Source: Fidelibacterota bacterium
GTDB taxonomy: Bacteria; Fidelibacterota; Marinisomatia; SCGC-AAA003-L08; TS1B11
Length of the DNA stretch: 64,000 bases
Reading direction: 5' to 3'
Assembly: GCA_004124875.1 (NCBI GenBank)
Contig: SCKJ01000007.1
Location: forward strand, 1-64,000
The notes beneath the pieces are model-generated. The model did not search any database. It saw nothing but the letters and a program-made list of their open reading frames with translations, and had not been told where the DNA came from. Below, piece after piece: positions 1-8,888 of this stretch. Position numbers and translations under genes: made by a program. The stretch's first letter is position 1. Each line of letters opens with the position of its first letter.

Positions 1-2
1 TG

Positions 3-461
3 GCCTGGAAGCTCTTTGATACGATGAATGCCCAAGATGTGCAGCAGACCCTCGACATGGCCATCGCCAAGTCGGGCGTGGACCAGATCCGGGTCAAGCA
101 CCGGCCGAGGCTGCTCTCAGACAACGGCCCTTGTTATCTGTCGAAGGAACTTAAATCGTATCTGCAGGAACGCGAGATGGAGCATACCCGGGGAGCGCCC
201 TACCATCCTCAGACCCAGGGGAAGATCGAGCGTTATCATCGCACGATGAAGAATGTGGTGAAGCTCGATCATTACTACCTGCCCCGTGAACTGAAAGAAG
301 CCATTGGCAGGTTCGTCACGCATTACAACAACGGCCGGCTGCATGATTCCCTCGATAACGTCACGCCGGCAGATGTCTATTATGGAAGAAAGGAGGAGAT
401 CGTCGCTCAGAGAATGATCACCAATAAAAAAGGCTCCCGCAGAGGAAGCGTTATAACCTGA
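3..461 (+). CDS. IS3-family transposase (OrfB), 5'-truncated by the window edge
   Basis: This is the C-terminal half of an integrase-core (rve, DDE) transposase. The frame is open from base 3, so the gene starts outside the window. The second catalytic Asp lies in LSDNGP and the catalytic Glu in the QTQGKIERYH stretch, spaced as in IS3/IS2-type OrfB proteins. The frame ends at 461 with an atypical tail. If one A is added to the A6 run at 426-431, the frame continues as RKRYNLKPQ to a TGA at 491-493, which is the usual basic end of this family. A one-base loss or transcript slippage is therefore likely. No terminal inverted repeat was identified on the right side. The element may be inactive. 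Confidence 0.85.
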   Translation, partial: AWKLFDTMNAQDVQQTLDMAIAKSGVDQIRVKHRPRLLSDNGPCYLSKELKSYLQEREMEHTRGAPYHPQTQGKIERYHRTMKNVVKLDHYYLPRELKEAIGRFVTHYNNGRLHDSLDNVTPADVYYGRKEEIVAQRMITNKKGSRRGSVIT

Positions 462-510
462 AACCACAGCGCCAAGAGGTCGCTGTACCATGAATAGGTT
501 ACCCAGAAAG

Positions 511-560
511 TCTCTCTTAACTTTAGTCTCAATCTACCCGAAAGGCTCTGACGACGTACA
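511..560 (-). repeat. dispersed repeat B, copy B1 (partial)
   Basis: This matches the reverse complement of the repeat at 10655-10745: a GTCTCTTA-like start, TTTAGTCTCA, and the end CTCTGACGACGTACA. It directly abuts the tail of the FG-GAP gene. Function is unknown. Confidence 0.6.
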
Positions 561-573
561 GTGGTGACTTTCT

Positions 574-3500
574 CTACTTCAGCAGCACCATCTTGATGGA
601 ATTAGTGTACTCAAGCGTTACCAGTCGGGCGATGTAGATACCTGATGGGACTCTCTTTCCACTTGCGTTCCTGCCATTCCACTGAATCTGATGGTAACCC
701 GGCTCCATGTGGCTGTCCACCAGACTAGCTACCTCGCGAGCCAGGAGGTCATAGACGATCAGAGAGACATCGCTGGCATGGGGTAGCTCATATCGAATGG
801 TAGACACTGAGTTAAAGGGGTTGGGATAGTTCTGAAAAATATTAAATATCTTGGCTATTTTGGGACTATCTCGAACATCCAGGGCTAAAAGCTGGTCATA
901 ATGGTAAAAGATGTTTGTAGAGCCACCGGTCTCGGCTACAAAATGAAGGACACCGGAATCTAGCGCATACGCTTCGATGCCCTCCATCTCAGGACCCGGT
1001 GGAACGATGATAACCGGTGTAGCCGTTCCAGTTGCAATGTCCACCTCATATACATAATCCCCATTGTCACAAGCGAGGTAGAGAAAATCTCCTAGAAAAG
1101 CGCCACCCTGAACACGAGAGAGTGTGGTATCAAGTTGAACCTCATCTATGAGAGCAAAGTTTTGGTTTGGGTCATAGACGAATAATTTATTGACACCATC
1201 AAATTCTGATGAGTAGAAAAAGCCGGTTCGAGGGTCCACCGCAACCCAGGGGATATGAGATTGAGGCACCAGCGCATAGTCTCCAGTGAAGATTAAGCTG
1301 GCTGTGTCAAATAGGGCAATGATCGGCTTGACATAGGAGCTATCCTCAATAGGTGCATAAAGTTTGCCCTCAAAATAGGCAATATCGCCGATATGATCGT
1401 AGCCTTGATCCTGAAGGAATTGCGGGATTGGATTTTGAGAACCATCTTTTTCAATAAACATGTCAAAATTCGCATCGGTTTTAAAAAGTCCTCCCTTGGA
1501 GGAGAAATACCAAAATACCCCATCGGTAGCCACCCCTTGCGAAAAACGCCCATCGACCTGATCTTTACTTTTTTCAAGCCAGCCGTCGGCAAAGACTAAG
1601 GGCAGAACTAACTGGATTGAAAAACTGTCGCTCCAGAAGTCAAAGACCTCGCTGGCAATGGATATGTCGAATAGGATGTCGTGATCACCTGCGCAATTCT
1701 CATTGACGTCTACTATATAATCGCCAGCTGTGGTGACGGTCGCCCCGGGGCCAATGTCTCCATAACTGTTTTGACCTTCCACCCTAATTTCAGTTATGCA
1801 CGTATCGAGTGTAGATATGTCTGCGGTGATTGCTGTTGCAGTAGCCGTTGGGCCGTTGTTCCTGAGCGAAAGTTTTAAGAACGGACTGTCCCCGGGGTTT
1901 GGTAAAGTGTTGAACAGCGTGTAAGATTCTAATACCACCGGGCCGATAGTTGTAAATGTGCCCACGTTATTGAGCTCGAAGCTGACCGTGTGTGAATCGA
2001 CGTAACTGACATGAAGATCGACAAAGTAAATTCGCTCGTCGACAGGCGGGACCGCCCAGGCATTCCCGAAGCGGCTGTCACCTGCTTCACCGTCGTGGTG
2101 AGCGCCGTCATCAAAGAGGGGCAAAGTATCGAGCGGAGCCTGGTCGGGCGCCTCTATCTCGGCGAAGAGACTAAGGTTCGCCGGCCCCGCCACCGTAGCT
2201 CTCACCACCACCGAATCCATGCCGGACACAGCATACGCCGGAGAGACGGAGACTCCCTCCACGTCTACAGGAGAAGTGTATCCATAATACAGATATGCCG
2301 AACCTGAAAAATTTCCATTATCATCATCCGCCCCAGCTCCCACGACAGCGTAGTCGCCGGAGATGGAAACTGAACTTCCAAACTCATCACCTGCCGCTCC
2401 ATCAGAAGAAAGTATTTTTACCTTCTGTGCCCAGCTTGTGCCGGAGCGTTTGAACAGATAAGCCGAACCTGAAAGATTTCCATTATCATCATCCGCCCAT
2501 GCTCCCACGATGGCGTAGTCGCCGGAGATGGAGACTGATCCTCCAAAAAAATCAAATACTGCTCCATCGGAAGGGAGTAGCTTCGCCTCCTGCGCCCAGC
2601 TGGTGCCGGAACGTTTGAACAGATAAGCCGAACCTGAACAACCTCCATTGTCGCTATCGCATGTTGCTCCCACGACGGCGTAGTCGCCGGAGATGGAGAC
2701 TGAACTTCCAAACTCATCACCTGCCGCTCCATCGAAAGGAAGTAGTTTCGCCTCCTGCGCCCAGCTGGTGCCGGAGCGTTTGAACAGATAAGCCGAACCT
2801 GAAAGATTTCCATTATCATCATCCGCCCAAGCTCCCACGACGGCGTAGTCGCCGGAGATGGAAACTGAACTTCCAAACTCATCACCTGCTGCTCCATCGG
2901 AAGGAAGTAATTTTGCCTCCTCTGCCCAGCTTGTGCCGGAGCGTTTGAACAGATAAGCCGAACCTGAAAGATTTCCATTATCATCATCCGCACAAGCTCC
3001 CACGATGGCGTAGTCGCCGGAGATGGAGACTGAACTTCCAAAAAAATCAAATGCTGCACCATCGGAAGGAAGTAATTTTGCCTCCTCCACCCAGCTTGTG
3101 CCGGAGCGTTTGAACAGATAAGCCGAACCTGAACAACCTCCATTATCACTATTGCATGTAGCCCCCACGATGGCATAGTCGCCGAAGATGGAGACTGACT
3201 TTCCGAAACCATCACCTGCCGCTCCATCAGAGGCATGTAACTTTGCTTCCTGCGTCCAGCTCGTGCCGTTGCGTTTGAACACGTAAGCCGAACCTGAACC
3301 ATCGCCATTATCATCATCCCCATGGGTTCCCACGACGGCGTAGTCGCCGGATATGGAAACTGAACTTCCAAACTCATCAAAGTCTGCTCCATCAGCCGCC
3401 TTTATTTTGAATTCATCGAATTGTGCGTAAACCGGCTGGGAAATAGCCAATAAAGCCGTCGCACAAATCGTCAGGGTTGGTGGTAGTATCTTCTTAGGGA

Positions 3501-3603
3501 TAATATTCTCCCATTGTTTCTGCAGTGGCGGTGCTTGAGCTCGGTAATGAAAGCAGAGCGTCTGGAGTGATGGGGCATCGTGGTAAGGCCGTGTTAATGC
3601 CAA
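574..3603 (-). CDS. Secreted FG-GAP-repeat protein with T9SS/FlgD-like C-terminal domain
   Basis: This is a large predicted secreted protein (about 1009 aa). Residues 30-60 hold a basic stretch (IIPKK), a hydrophobic segment and an A-Q cleavage-like end, so a signal peptide is likely. The sequence before it looks non-coding, and the true start may be a non-ATG codon near 3513. Residues 69-451 are seven near-identical 55-aa repeats (FGSSVSISGDYAVVGA, DDDNGN, GTSW) of the FG-GAP/beta-propeller type, with Ca-binding-like DDDNG loops. The middle contains CARDB-like and propeller-like segments. The last 90 residues (YPNPFN, GRNASGKRVPSGIY, KMVLLK) form a FlgD-like T9SS sorting domain. It is probably exported and surface-bound; the ligand is unknown. 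Confidence 0.85.
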   Translation of the reverse strand: MALTRPYHDAPSLQTLCFHYRAQAPPLQKQWENIIPKKILPPTLTICATALLAISQPVYAQFDEFKIKAADGADFDEFGSSVSISGDYAVVGTHGDDDNGDGSGSAYVFKRNGTSWTQEAKLHASDGAAGDGFGKSVSIFGDYAIVGATCNSDNGGCSGSAYLFKRSGTSWVEEAKLLPSDGAAFDFFGSSVSISGDYAIVGACADDDNGNLSGSAYLFKRSGTSWAEEAKLLPSDGAAGDEFGSSVSISGDYAVVGAWADDDNGNLSGSAYLFKRSGTSWAQEAKLLPFDGAAGDEFGSSVSISGDYAVVGATCDSDNGGCSGSAYLFKRSGTSWAQEAKLLPSDGAVFDFFGGSVSISGDYAIVGAWADDDNGNLSGSAYLFKRSGTSWAQKVKILSSDGAAGDEFGSSVSISGDYAVVGAGADDDNGNFSGSAYLYYGYTSPVDVEGVSVSPAYAVSGMDSVVVRATVAGPANLSLFAEIEAPDQAPLDTLPLFDDGAHHDGEAGDSRFGNAWAVPPVDERIYFVDLHVSYVDSHTVSFELNNVGTFTTIGPVVLESYTLFNTLPNPGDSPFLKLSLRNNGPTATATAITADISTLDTCITEIRVEGQNSYGDIGPGATVTTAGDYIVDVNENCAGDHDILFDISIASEVFDFWSDSFSIQLVLPLVFADGWLEKSKDQVDGRFSQGVATDGVFWYFSSKGGLFKTDANFDMFIEKDGSQNPIPQFLQDQGYDHIGDIAYFEGKLYAPIEDSSYVKPIIALFDTASLIFTGDYALVPQSHIPWVAVDPRTGFFYSSEFDGVNKLFVYDPNQNFALIDEVQLDTTLSRVQGGAFLGDFLYLACDNGDYVYEVDIATGTATPVIIVPPGPEMEGIEAYALDSGVLHFVAETGGSTNIFYHYDQLLALDVRDSPKIAKIFNIFQNYPNPFNSVSTIRYELPHASDVSLIVYDLLAREVASLVDSHMEPGYHQIQWNGRNASGKRVPSGIYIARLVTLEYTNSIKMVLLK

Positions 3604-3780
3604 ATATATGCACGGCGTAACTGGAAATCAAAAGCCCCCACTGATCGCTAGGAGGGCCACTTGGTGGAGGCTGCTTGTTTGTGCCTGCCGATGCATTTCG
3701 GGTGTCCCTGGGCATGGTGGCGGTGCCACCCTGCCGCCAGTCAGATAGTCCGGCGACCTACCGATCGTTGGATAAGGGGC

Positions 3781-3845
3781 GTATCCGGCAGGTATCCGGT
3801 GAAACGACTTTTGTGGCGACTTTTCCCTACTTCAGCAGCAGGATC
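3781..3845 (-). repeat. module A, copy A1 (T9SS-tail remnant plus 11-bp-period GTATCCGG pair)
   Basis: Two GTATCCGG octamers start 11 bp apart at 3781-3799. Next to them is CTACTTCAGCAGCA, the reverse complement of a T9SS gene end. The module lies between the FG-GAP gene start and the end of the upstream peptidase pseudogene. Confidence 0.7.
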
Positions 3846-5010
3846 CTTCTCCATACTCAGGACAAGCCATGATGGACTTGGTGTACTGGGGCGTCACCAA
3901 GCGGGCGATGGGGATGCCGGAGGGGACAGCTCTGCCGGACGCATCCCTTCCGGTCCAGGTGACTTGGTGATATCCTGCCGGGAATGCTCCGTTGCTCAGG
4001 CTCTGCCGGTAGACGTTGGTGTGCCCGTCCCGCAAGGAGAGGTAGACCAGGTGATCCTTTCCATCTTCGTCGCGATACACCGTGGGCGCCATGTTGGACC
4101 CGGCACGGGTCAACAGCTCCGCGTCGGAACCGGGGAGCGTCTGCCGGGACCGGGCCGCGGCAGCTTTCTGCTTCAGCGACAGCCGCCAGCTCAGGATCAA
4201 CTCCCGGTACGGTTTGCCCGTCACCGCTGAAAGCGCGTCCTCGAATGAATCGTGGTGATAGATTTCCTCCATGACCTGGCGTATGCGATCAGAGCCGTAG
4301 GTTTCCTCGAAATAGCGCAAGAACGCCTGGCCTTCCTTATAGAGCAGGAATCCCGCCGCCATAAGGGACAGGCTTTCCAAGGGCAGGAGATGGTCGTGCA
4401 GGAGGGCGTCACGGATCACCATCTCGGCCTCTGTGTCCCAGCCGGTGGACCACCACTCCGCCATCCCCTCAATGAACCATAGGGGTGGCAGCCGCGGATC
4501 CAACACGCCGCCCAGCTTGGCCATGGCGTTGATCTTCGAGTACATGAATACATGCACCAGTTCATGGCGGATCACATGCCGGAAGTCGTACATCGAGCCG
4601 TTGTTGGGCAGCACCACCCGTCCCTTCACAAACTCGAAGAAGCCCCCCACCCCCTCCGGGATCATGAACGGGGCCGTGTTGGTCTGCTGGAAATGCAAAT
4701 GGTTGCTGTAGATAACGAGCGGCACCAGCCGGTGAAGCGTATGATTGAACTTCTGCTCCAGCTCGTCAAAGGCCTCCTCAGCCCAGAATCCGGCCGCCCG
4801 TGCCAAGTCCTCCTCCTCCGGATAGTAAAATAGTTGGAAGTGGGGCGTGGTCAACACTTGCCAGTCGAACTGTTCGTACTGAATCTAGTTACGGCCGAAG
4901 TAGAACTGGCCTTGGGCCGCACCCAGCAGGAGCAGCATCAGTCCCACCAGCATGAAGGGGTGGGGGCCCACCAGTGGCGGATGGGAAATACCGGTTGGCA
5001 GGCTCCTCAT
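3832..5010 (-). pseudogene. Peptidase MA-like/PD40 secreted protein, disrupted
   Basis: Reading from ATG 5010, a signal peptide (MRSLPTG, then a Leu-rich core ending GAAQGQ) leads to FYFGRN and then an in-frame TAG (near 4887), where the family normally carries Lys. The frame then stays open as IQYEQFDWQVLTTPHF and onward. The body has the gluzincin motif HELVH with a downstream EGMAEWW, and the start of a TolB/PD40 repeat (GSNMAPTVYRDEDGKDHLVY). After one such repeat the sequence switches abruptly to a T9SS-like tail (GYHQVTWTGRDASGRAVPSG) and an out-of-family end. Full-length relatives are far longer. Both the stop and the truncated fusion argue for a dead or chimeric gene. The longest single frame is 3832-4857. 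Confidence 0.8.
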
Positions 5011-5427
5011 CTCAGTGTGTCCCTGTGGCGGCGCATGCATGAAAGGTAGACACTTGCCGATATGAAGTCCATACCTGCCGGAAAAACTGGCGGCCCAGTG
5101 ACCCATGAAAGTTCGGCAGAGGACGCGGGGCCAGCCGTCCGTTGGCCTCCGGATGAATTCTTGTAAGGCCTCCCTGTATGCCGTCAAAGCCAGGTGAGTT
5201 GCATGGGTCTAATACTAATAGACATATTTTGTGTCTCAATGATTTAGCTAACGCCTCTATTGAAGTGTTCTTTGATTGATCTTATCATGCCTGACCAAAA
5301 TAATCTAACTATGCAAGTCAGCCAATTCTAACGGACCGGCCCCCCGGCCTTCGCGATCAAGCCCCGAATTTCTCGTTGAAATCATCGCTCGTCCTGGGCA
5401 CGGACGGGACATTTGATCCCGCACATC
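5011..5427. other. Intergenic stretch with no recognisable gene; contains repeat B copy B2
   Basis: I see no coding signal with family features. Bases 5199-5262 resemble a diverged repeat B (gggtctaatactaatagac, then a gtgtctcaatgatttagctaacgcct-like continuation). Confidence 0.5.
5199..5262 (+). repeat. dispersed repeat B, copy B2 (diverged)
   Basis: It shares the order GTGAG, GGGTCTAA-ACTAA-AGAC, GTGT, TTAGCTAACGCCT with copies at 10655 and 15541. Confidence 0.5.
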
Positions 5428-5575
5428 CTCGACGAAGAATTAGTCAGCGTATCCGCCCCGTATCCGCTGGGGAGGTAGTTCAGGCATGAAAAGCGGGCTT
5501 GCCTACTTCAGCAGCACCATCTTGATGGACTTGGTGTACTCGGGTGTCACAAGCCGGGTGATGTAGATACCGACA
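5428..5575 (-). repeat. module A, copy A2
   Basis: It contains TTAGTCAGC, the tandem GTATCCGC pair at 5449-5467 (period 11), the TTCAGGC..GAAA..GCGGGC segment, and a long T9SS-tail remnant (CTACTTCAGCAGCACCATCT and on to 5575) whose reverse complement would read ..TRLVTPEYTKSIKMVLLK. No gene precedes that tail, so it is a fossil gene end. It sits upstream of the peptidase pseudogene. Confidence 0.75.
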
Positions 5576-5578
5576 AGG

Positions 5579-5668
5579 ACGTTACAAGTATTGCGTCAGC
5601 TAAACCTTGGAAACACGAAATGAGTCTCTTAGTTTTAGACTCAAGTACCTCACATTGCTTTAACGATG
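5579..5668 (-). repeat. dispersed repeat B, copy B3
   Basis: The reverse complement closely matches B4 and B6 over about 80 bp. It overlaps the apparent 5' extension of the next plus-strand gene, which is one reason to start that gene at 5692. Confidence 0.7.
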
Positions 5669-5691
5669 TACCACAACAAGGAGGCTGGCCC

Positions 5692-6114
5692 ATGCCCATT
5701 ACCGATAGCGAAAAGACCCGTCGCAGAGCCCTGCTTAAAACCCACTATGACGTTGAAAACGACCACGACATGAATGGTATTATGGCGACCTTCGCCCCCA
5801 GCGCTGAGATGCTTTACAATCGCATCCCGTTCGCGGACCCGCAAAGCATTCGTCATGCGCACGACCTTCTCGGGTTTTCCAGCACGGACGGCGCCTTTAA
5901 AGATGTTCACAACTATATCGACGGCGAACATTTCACAGAGGACGAAATCATTGTCGAGGGACGCCTGTCCGGCAAGCATGTCGGTAAATTCCAAGGCATT
6001 GAAGCTACGGGCCGCAACGTCGAACTGCCGTTCGTTGCCTTTTATCACTTCGATAAGACCGACAAACTCATCTCCGAACGTGTGGTCATGAACCTCGGGG
6101 CGCTTGTCGCTTAG
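5692..6114 (+). CDS. SnoaL-like/NTF2-fold ester cyclase family protein
   Basis: A 140-aa protein of the SnoaL/NTF2-like type: an N-terminal helix (TRRRALLKTHYDVENDHDMNGIMATFAP), then DDP-like positioning (FADPQSIRHAHDLL), a central beta section, and a C-terminal strand pair with FVAFYHFDKTDKLISERV. Members are small alpha+beta barrels, including polyketide cyclases, isomerases and many of unknown substrate. I chose ATG 5692 because AAGGAGG lies at 5678-5684 with ideal spacing. The longer frame from 5620 runs through repeat B. It is monocistronic. The substrate cannot be inferred. Confidence 0.75.
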   Translation: MPITDSEKTRRRALLKTHYDVENDHDMNGIMATFAPSAEMLYNRIPFADPQSIRHAHDLLGFSSTDGAFKDVHNYIDGEHFTEDEIIVEGRLSGKHVGKFQGIEATGRNVELPFVAFYHFDKTDKLISERVVMNLGALVA

Positions 6115-6182
6115 CGGTAGTCAGTTGTCCGCTGGGCGCTGGCACGATATCGAAGTCCCTATCCCTTTGGTATGGTTCATAT

Positions 6183-6920
6183 TCAGGGAGATGCAGGAGC
6201 AACATTATCCTGCTGTTCGTCCTTTCCACCCTTAATCAGAAGCCACAGGGTAAGCGAAAATTCTGCGATGACAGCGGGTATAGCAACAAACACGAAGAAT
6301 AATACTTCGTTGTTGGCGTAGCTTGAAGAAAGAAAATTTCCAAAGCTATCGATTTGATACCCGACAGATGCAATTATCAACAGGATGCCCAAAAACGAGG
6401 GCATTAAGTCTGACTTCAAGATTAAATAACCAAGCCCAAAAATATGAAGGCCGAAAAATATAAATGAAACATGCATTCCAAAATCGTAAGCATTCAGATA
6501 TAGAATTGCTTGAGCCTGTAACTGACTTGGGTCAAAAGCAGTCATATAATTCGTACCATTATAAAGCTGCGTAATTGAAATCAGGTTTTCGAAGCGACCT
6601 GCAGAAATTGCCACAAACACCAGCCTGAACCACGCTGTAAGCAATGCGAGATTTTTGCTTACCGGCTTGAGAAAAACATATAGGGCCCATGCGATGACCA
6701 CATCAACCGTCATTAAAAATAGCCAAATGCCAGTAATCTTGCGAAATAGTAACTCGGAAGCCCGGATATTATTGGCTGCTGTGGACGCATCTCCTTCCAT
6801 AATTATACTCGCTAGAGCAAAATCACTCCCGAAAAAACTCAAAATGAAAACGCTTAGATAGCCAACCCCTGCGACGAGCGCAGCCTGGCGTAGTGAGATG
6901 TCGGCGATACGGTTTATCAT
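6183..6920 (-). CDS. DUF4386-type integral membrane protein
   Basis: 245 aa with about six hydrophobic segments. The ISLRQAALVAGVGYL start, an N-proximal AANNIRASELLFR loop, and a later FGLHIFGLGYLILKSDLMPSFLGILLIIASVGYQID segment match the DUF4386 family, whose function is unknown. A strong AGGAGAG precedes ATG 6920. It lies 19 bp downstream of the MDR reductase gene on the same strand, so the two are probably co-transcribed. This pairing of DUF4386 with a reductase suggests a stress or detoxification role, but that is only inference. Confidence 0.75.
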   Translation of the reverse strand: MINRIADISLRQAALVAGVGYLSVFILSFFGSDFALASIIMEGDASTAANNIRASELLFRKITGIWLFLMTVDVVIAWALYVFLKPVSKNLALLTAWFRLVFVAISAGRFENLISITQLYNGTNYMTAFDPSQLQAQAILYLNAYDFGMHVSFIFFGLHIFGLGYLILKSDLMPSFLGILLIIASVGYQIDSFGNFLSSSYANNEVLFFVFVAIPAVIAEFSLTLWLLIKGGKDEQQDNVAPASP

Positions 6921-6939
6921 TTCAATCTCTCCTAATTCG

Positions 6940-7926
6940 CTAGGCTTCGCTATTATGCGCCACCGTTATAACCACATTTCCCTTTTTGTGCCCCTTTTCA
7001 ACATACCTATGAGCCTCGGCAGTCTGTTCTAAAGGATAGCGTCTATCAATGACCGATTGTATCTTGCCCGTCTCAATCAGCTCTTTGAGGATCACCAGAT
7101 CTTTAATGATTTTCTTGGCTGGCCTCACATACGTGGCCTTGATAATGGCTTTTTTGCGGCCAAACATTGAAGTCCACAACATTGGGAAAATAGTTGCTGC
7201 CCCACCGGAATCAAGATAGACACCTTTTTGCTTTAACGAGCCTTTGGAATGTGAAAACGAGCTCTTGCCGAGCGTGTCAAAAATAATATCATAGGTAACA
7301 CCGTCTTTGGAAAAGTCCTCTTGAGTGTAATCAATGACCTTGTCAGCGCCTAGAGATTTCACCAAATCTATATTCGTGGTGCTGCATACGCCGGTCACTT
7401 CCGCCCCAAAGTACTTGGCAACCTGTACCGCAGCGGTACCTACCGATCCAGAAGCACCAATGATAAGGACTTCTTGTCCGCTCTCAATCGTTCCCTTATC
7501 CCTAAAAAAATGCAGTGCTGTTAATCCGCCTTCAACGACAGCGACAGATTCCTCATAAGTTCTATTGGCAGGTTTAATAACCAGTGCCGCCTCTTCAGGC
7601 AGAGATATGAACTCAGCATAAGCACCGAAGCCGAGCCCCGCGTGTCCAAAAATTTGATCGCCGACTCTAAATAATGTTACATCTTTGCCAACGGCTTCAA
7701 TTTCCCCGGCCAGCTCAATCCCTAGAATGTTTTTTTTGGGTTTTGTGAGGCCAGTGAAGAGTCTGGCAAAAAATGGTTCACCTTTTCGACCAGCGAGACC
7801 TGATGTTGTTGCTGTTGCTGCGTAAACCTTAATGAGTACTTCATTATCTTTAGGAACAGGTTTTTCTACCTCTTGGAGCTGAAGAACTTCCGGTGGCCCG
7901 TATTTTGTGCATACAATGGCTTTCAT
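6940..7926 (-). CDS. NAD(P)H-dependent quinone oxidoreductase-like MDR reductase
   Basis: 328 aa, the usual length for a zinc-independent medium-chain dehydrogenase/reductase. The N-terminal GroES-like domain (GPPEVLQLQEVEKPVPKDNEVLIKV) is followed by a Rossmann domain with a nucleotide motif VLIIGASGSVGTAAVQVAKYFGA and the LGADKVIDYTQEDF element. The structural and catalytic zinc cysteines are absent, as in quinone/enoyl reductases. AGGAA sits before ATG 7926. It is the first gene of a two-gene unit with the DUF4386 protein. It likely reduces quinones or enones with NADPH; the true substrate is unknown. Confidence 0.85.
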   Translation of the reverse strand: MKAIVCTKYGPPEVLQLQEVEKPVPKDNEVLIKVYAATATTSGLAGRKGEPFFARLFTGLTKPKKNILGIELAGEIEAVGKDVTLFRVGDQIFGHAGLGFGAYAEFISLPEEAALVIKPANRTYEESVAVVEGGLTALHFFRDKGTIESGQEVLIIGASGSVGTAAVQVAKYFGAEVTGVCSTTNIDLVKSLGADKVIDYTQEDFSKDGVTYDIIFDTLGKSSFSHSKGSLKQKGVYLDSGGAATIFPMLWTSMFGRKKAIIKATYVRPAKKIIKDLVILKELIETGKIQSVIDRRYPLEQTAEAHRYVEKGHKKGNVVITVAHNSEA

Positions 7927-8154
7927 AAGTATTCCTACAAGGTTGCTTTGATTCGGTCATTTTCAGTAGAATATACTACAATACGTCCTGCATGATTGCG
8001 AAACCTACCGGTCTGGGCGGTGAGCTGCAGATCCCGGGCCGCCCTGCAGATGAAGATGGGCGGCCGGACGGCTGGAGAGCTCTGCTCGGGTGCGGGCGAG
8101 GTGGCCGCGATGCCGGGCTCCGGCAGAGCTGAAGTGGGCGCACCGGGCCGATAA
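7927..8154. other. Intergenic, G+C-rich right part, no feature recognised
   Basis: The left 60 bases probably carry the promoter of the MDR gene (A+T-rich, aatatactacaat). The rest is G+C-rich with no gene or terminator that I can support. Confidence 0.4.
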
Positions 8155-8451
8155 CTAGCCGCCGCCGTGCCGCTTCATGGCTTCATCCGGATCCTTGATG
8201 GCCTCTTGTAGATCCTTGAAGGTGGGGGTGATGAGTTTCACGATTTTGGCCTTGGCCCGGTAGGCCGGTGGCAGCACCCCCCGGGCCGTCGCTCTGTCAT
8301 CCAGTTCCACGATCATCCACGCCTTGTGCTCGCCGTCCTCGCAGCCGTAGTCGGCGTGGGCCGTAAAGTGGGAGCCGCTCTCCATAAAAATCTTCATGGC
8401 CATAGCGCAGTCCTCTGGCTCGTGGGGTACCTCGATCAGGAATCTTTCCAT
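8155..8451 (-). CDS. Conserved small protein of unknown function (98 aa)
   Basis: The protein begins MERFLIEVPHEPEDCAMAMK and carries a hallmark HADYGCEDGEHKAWMIVEL block, then a VLPPAYRAKAKIVKL stretch. It looks like a ferredoxin-like alpha+beta fold. I recognise it as a widespread hypothetical family without known function. The start at 8451 follows AAAGGTC. The longer frame to 8682 runs into module A and the leader-like remnant, so I do not accept it. The Cys and two His in the hallmark could bind a metal; this is speculation. Confidence 0.65.
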   Translation of the reverse strand: MERFLIEVPHEPEDCAMAMKIFMESGSHFTAHADYGCEDGEHKAWMIVELDDRATARGVLPPAYRAKAKIVKLITPTFKDLQEAIKDPDEAMKRHGGG

Positions 8452-8509
8452 GGCATGACCTTTCGCTGGTGATGTGTGACGTTGCTGGGGGGTGAGCCCG
8501 GCACCAATG

Positions 8510-8590
8510 TTACGGGCGGCAGCGGCGGTAGTCCATAGGCGCGCTGCGGAACTCCTCAATGAAGGCCGGTCGTCTGGACTGATCTGCCAT
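8510..8590 (-). other. Degenerate copy of the cyclase leader peptide ORF
   Basis: A 26-codon frame starts MADQSRRPAFIEEFRS. This parallels the MEQQSGLSAFIEELRR leader found before the cyclase gene at 22314 and the N-terminus of the TPR protein at 20060. The cyclase that would follow is absent here, so this is a residue of a duplicated module. Confidence 0.5.
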
Positions 8591-8640
8591 CGTAATCTGT
8601 TGGAGGACCGAGGGAATGTAAGGCGTATTTGGAGGGATAG

Positions 8641-8800
8641 CAAAGGCAGGCAGGTTAAAAATATGGCCCTGAATGGGCACACACTGGATTGCTGATCCAG
8701 CGCAGCTCCGACGGAGGATTAGTCAGCGTATCCGGTGCGTATCCGGGAAACGATGTTGGTGATGACTTTTAACTACTTCAGTCGTACCTTCTAAATGGAT
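8641..8800 (-). repeat. module A, copy A3
   Basis: It contains GCAAAGGCAGGCAGGTT, ATATGGCCCTGA, the hairpin CTGGAT/ATCCAG (8684-8700), TTAGTCAGC and the GTATCCGG pair (8728-8746, period 11). A decayed T9SS tail (CTACTTCAGTCGTACCTTCT) follows. Confidence 0.75.
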
Positions 8801-8888
8801 TTGAAGCTATTGATTCGACCCAAAAAAAACCAGCTTAGAACTCGGCCTAACTTCTGGGGAGAGGGTCGATTATGTCGCGGGGCGGTCG

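Noticed and set aside
2418-3392. 324-codon minus-strand frame in the FG-GAP repeat region
   Set aside because: It is the repetitive out-of-frame reading of the FG-GAP repeats; repeat DNA keeps all frames open.
3661-4230. 189-codon plus-strand frame
   Set aside because: It lies opposite the end of the peptidase pseudogene and module A1, with no recognisable protein features.
8684-8700. Module A hairpin (CTGGAT/ATCCAG) resembles the anticodon arm of the tRNA-Leu at 22652
   Set aside because: Only the anticodon-like arm is shared. No D or T arm or acceptor stem surrounds it, and loop position 33 is not T in most copies. It is not a tRNA fragment I can support.
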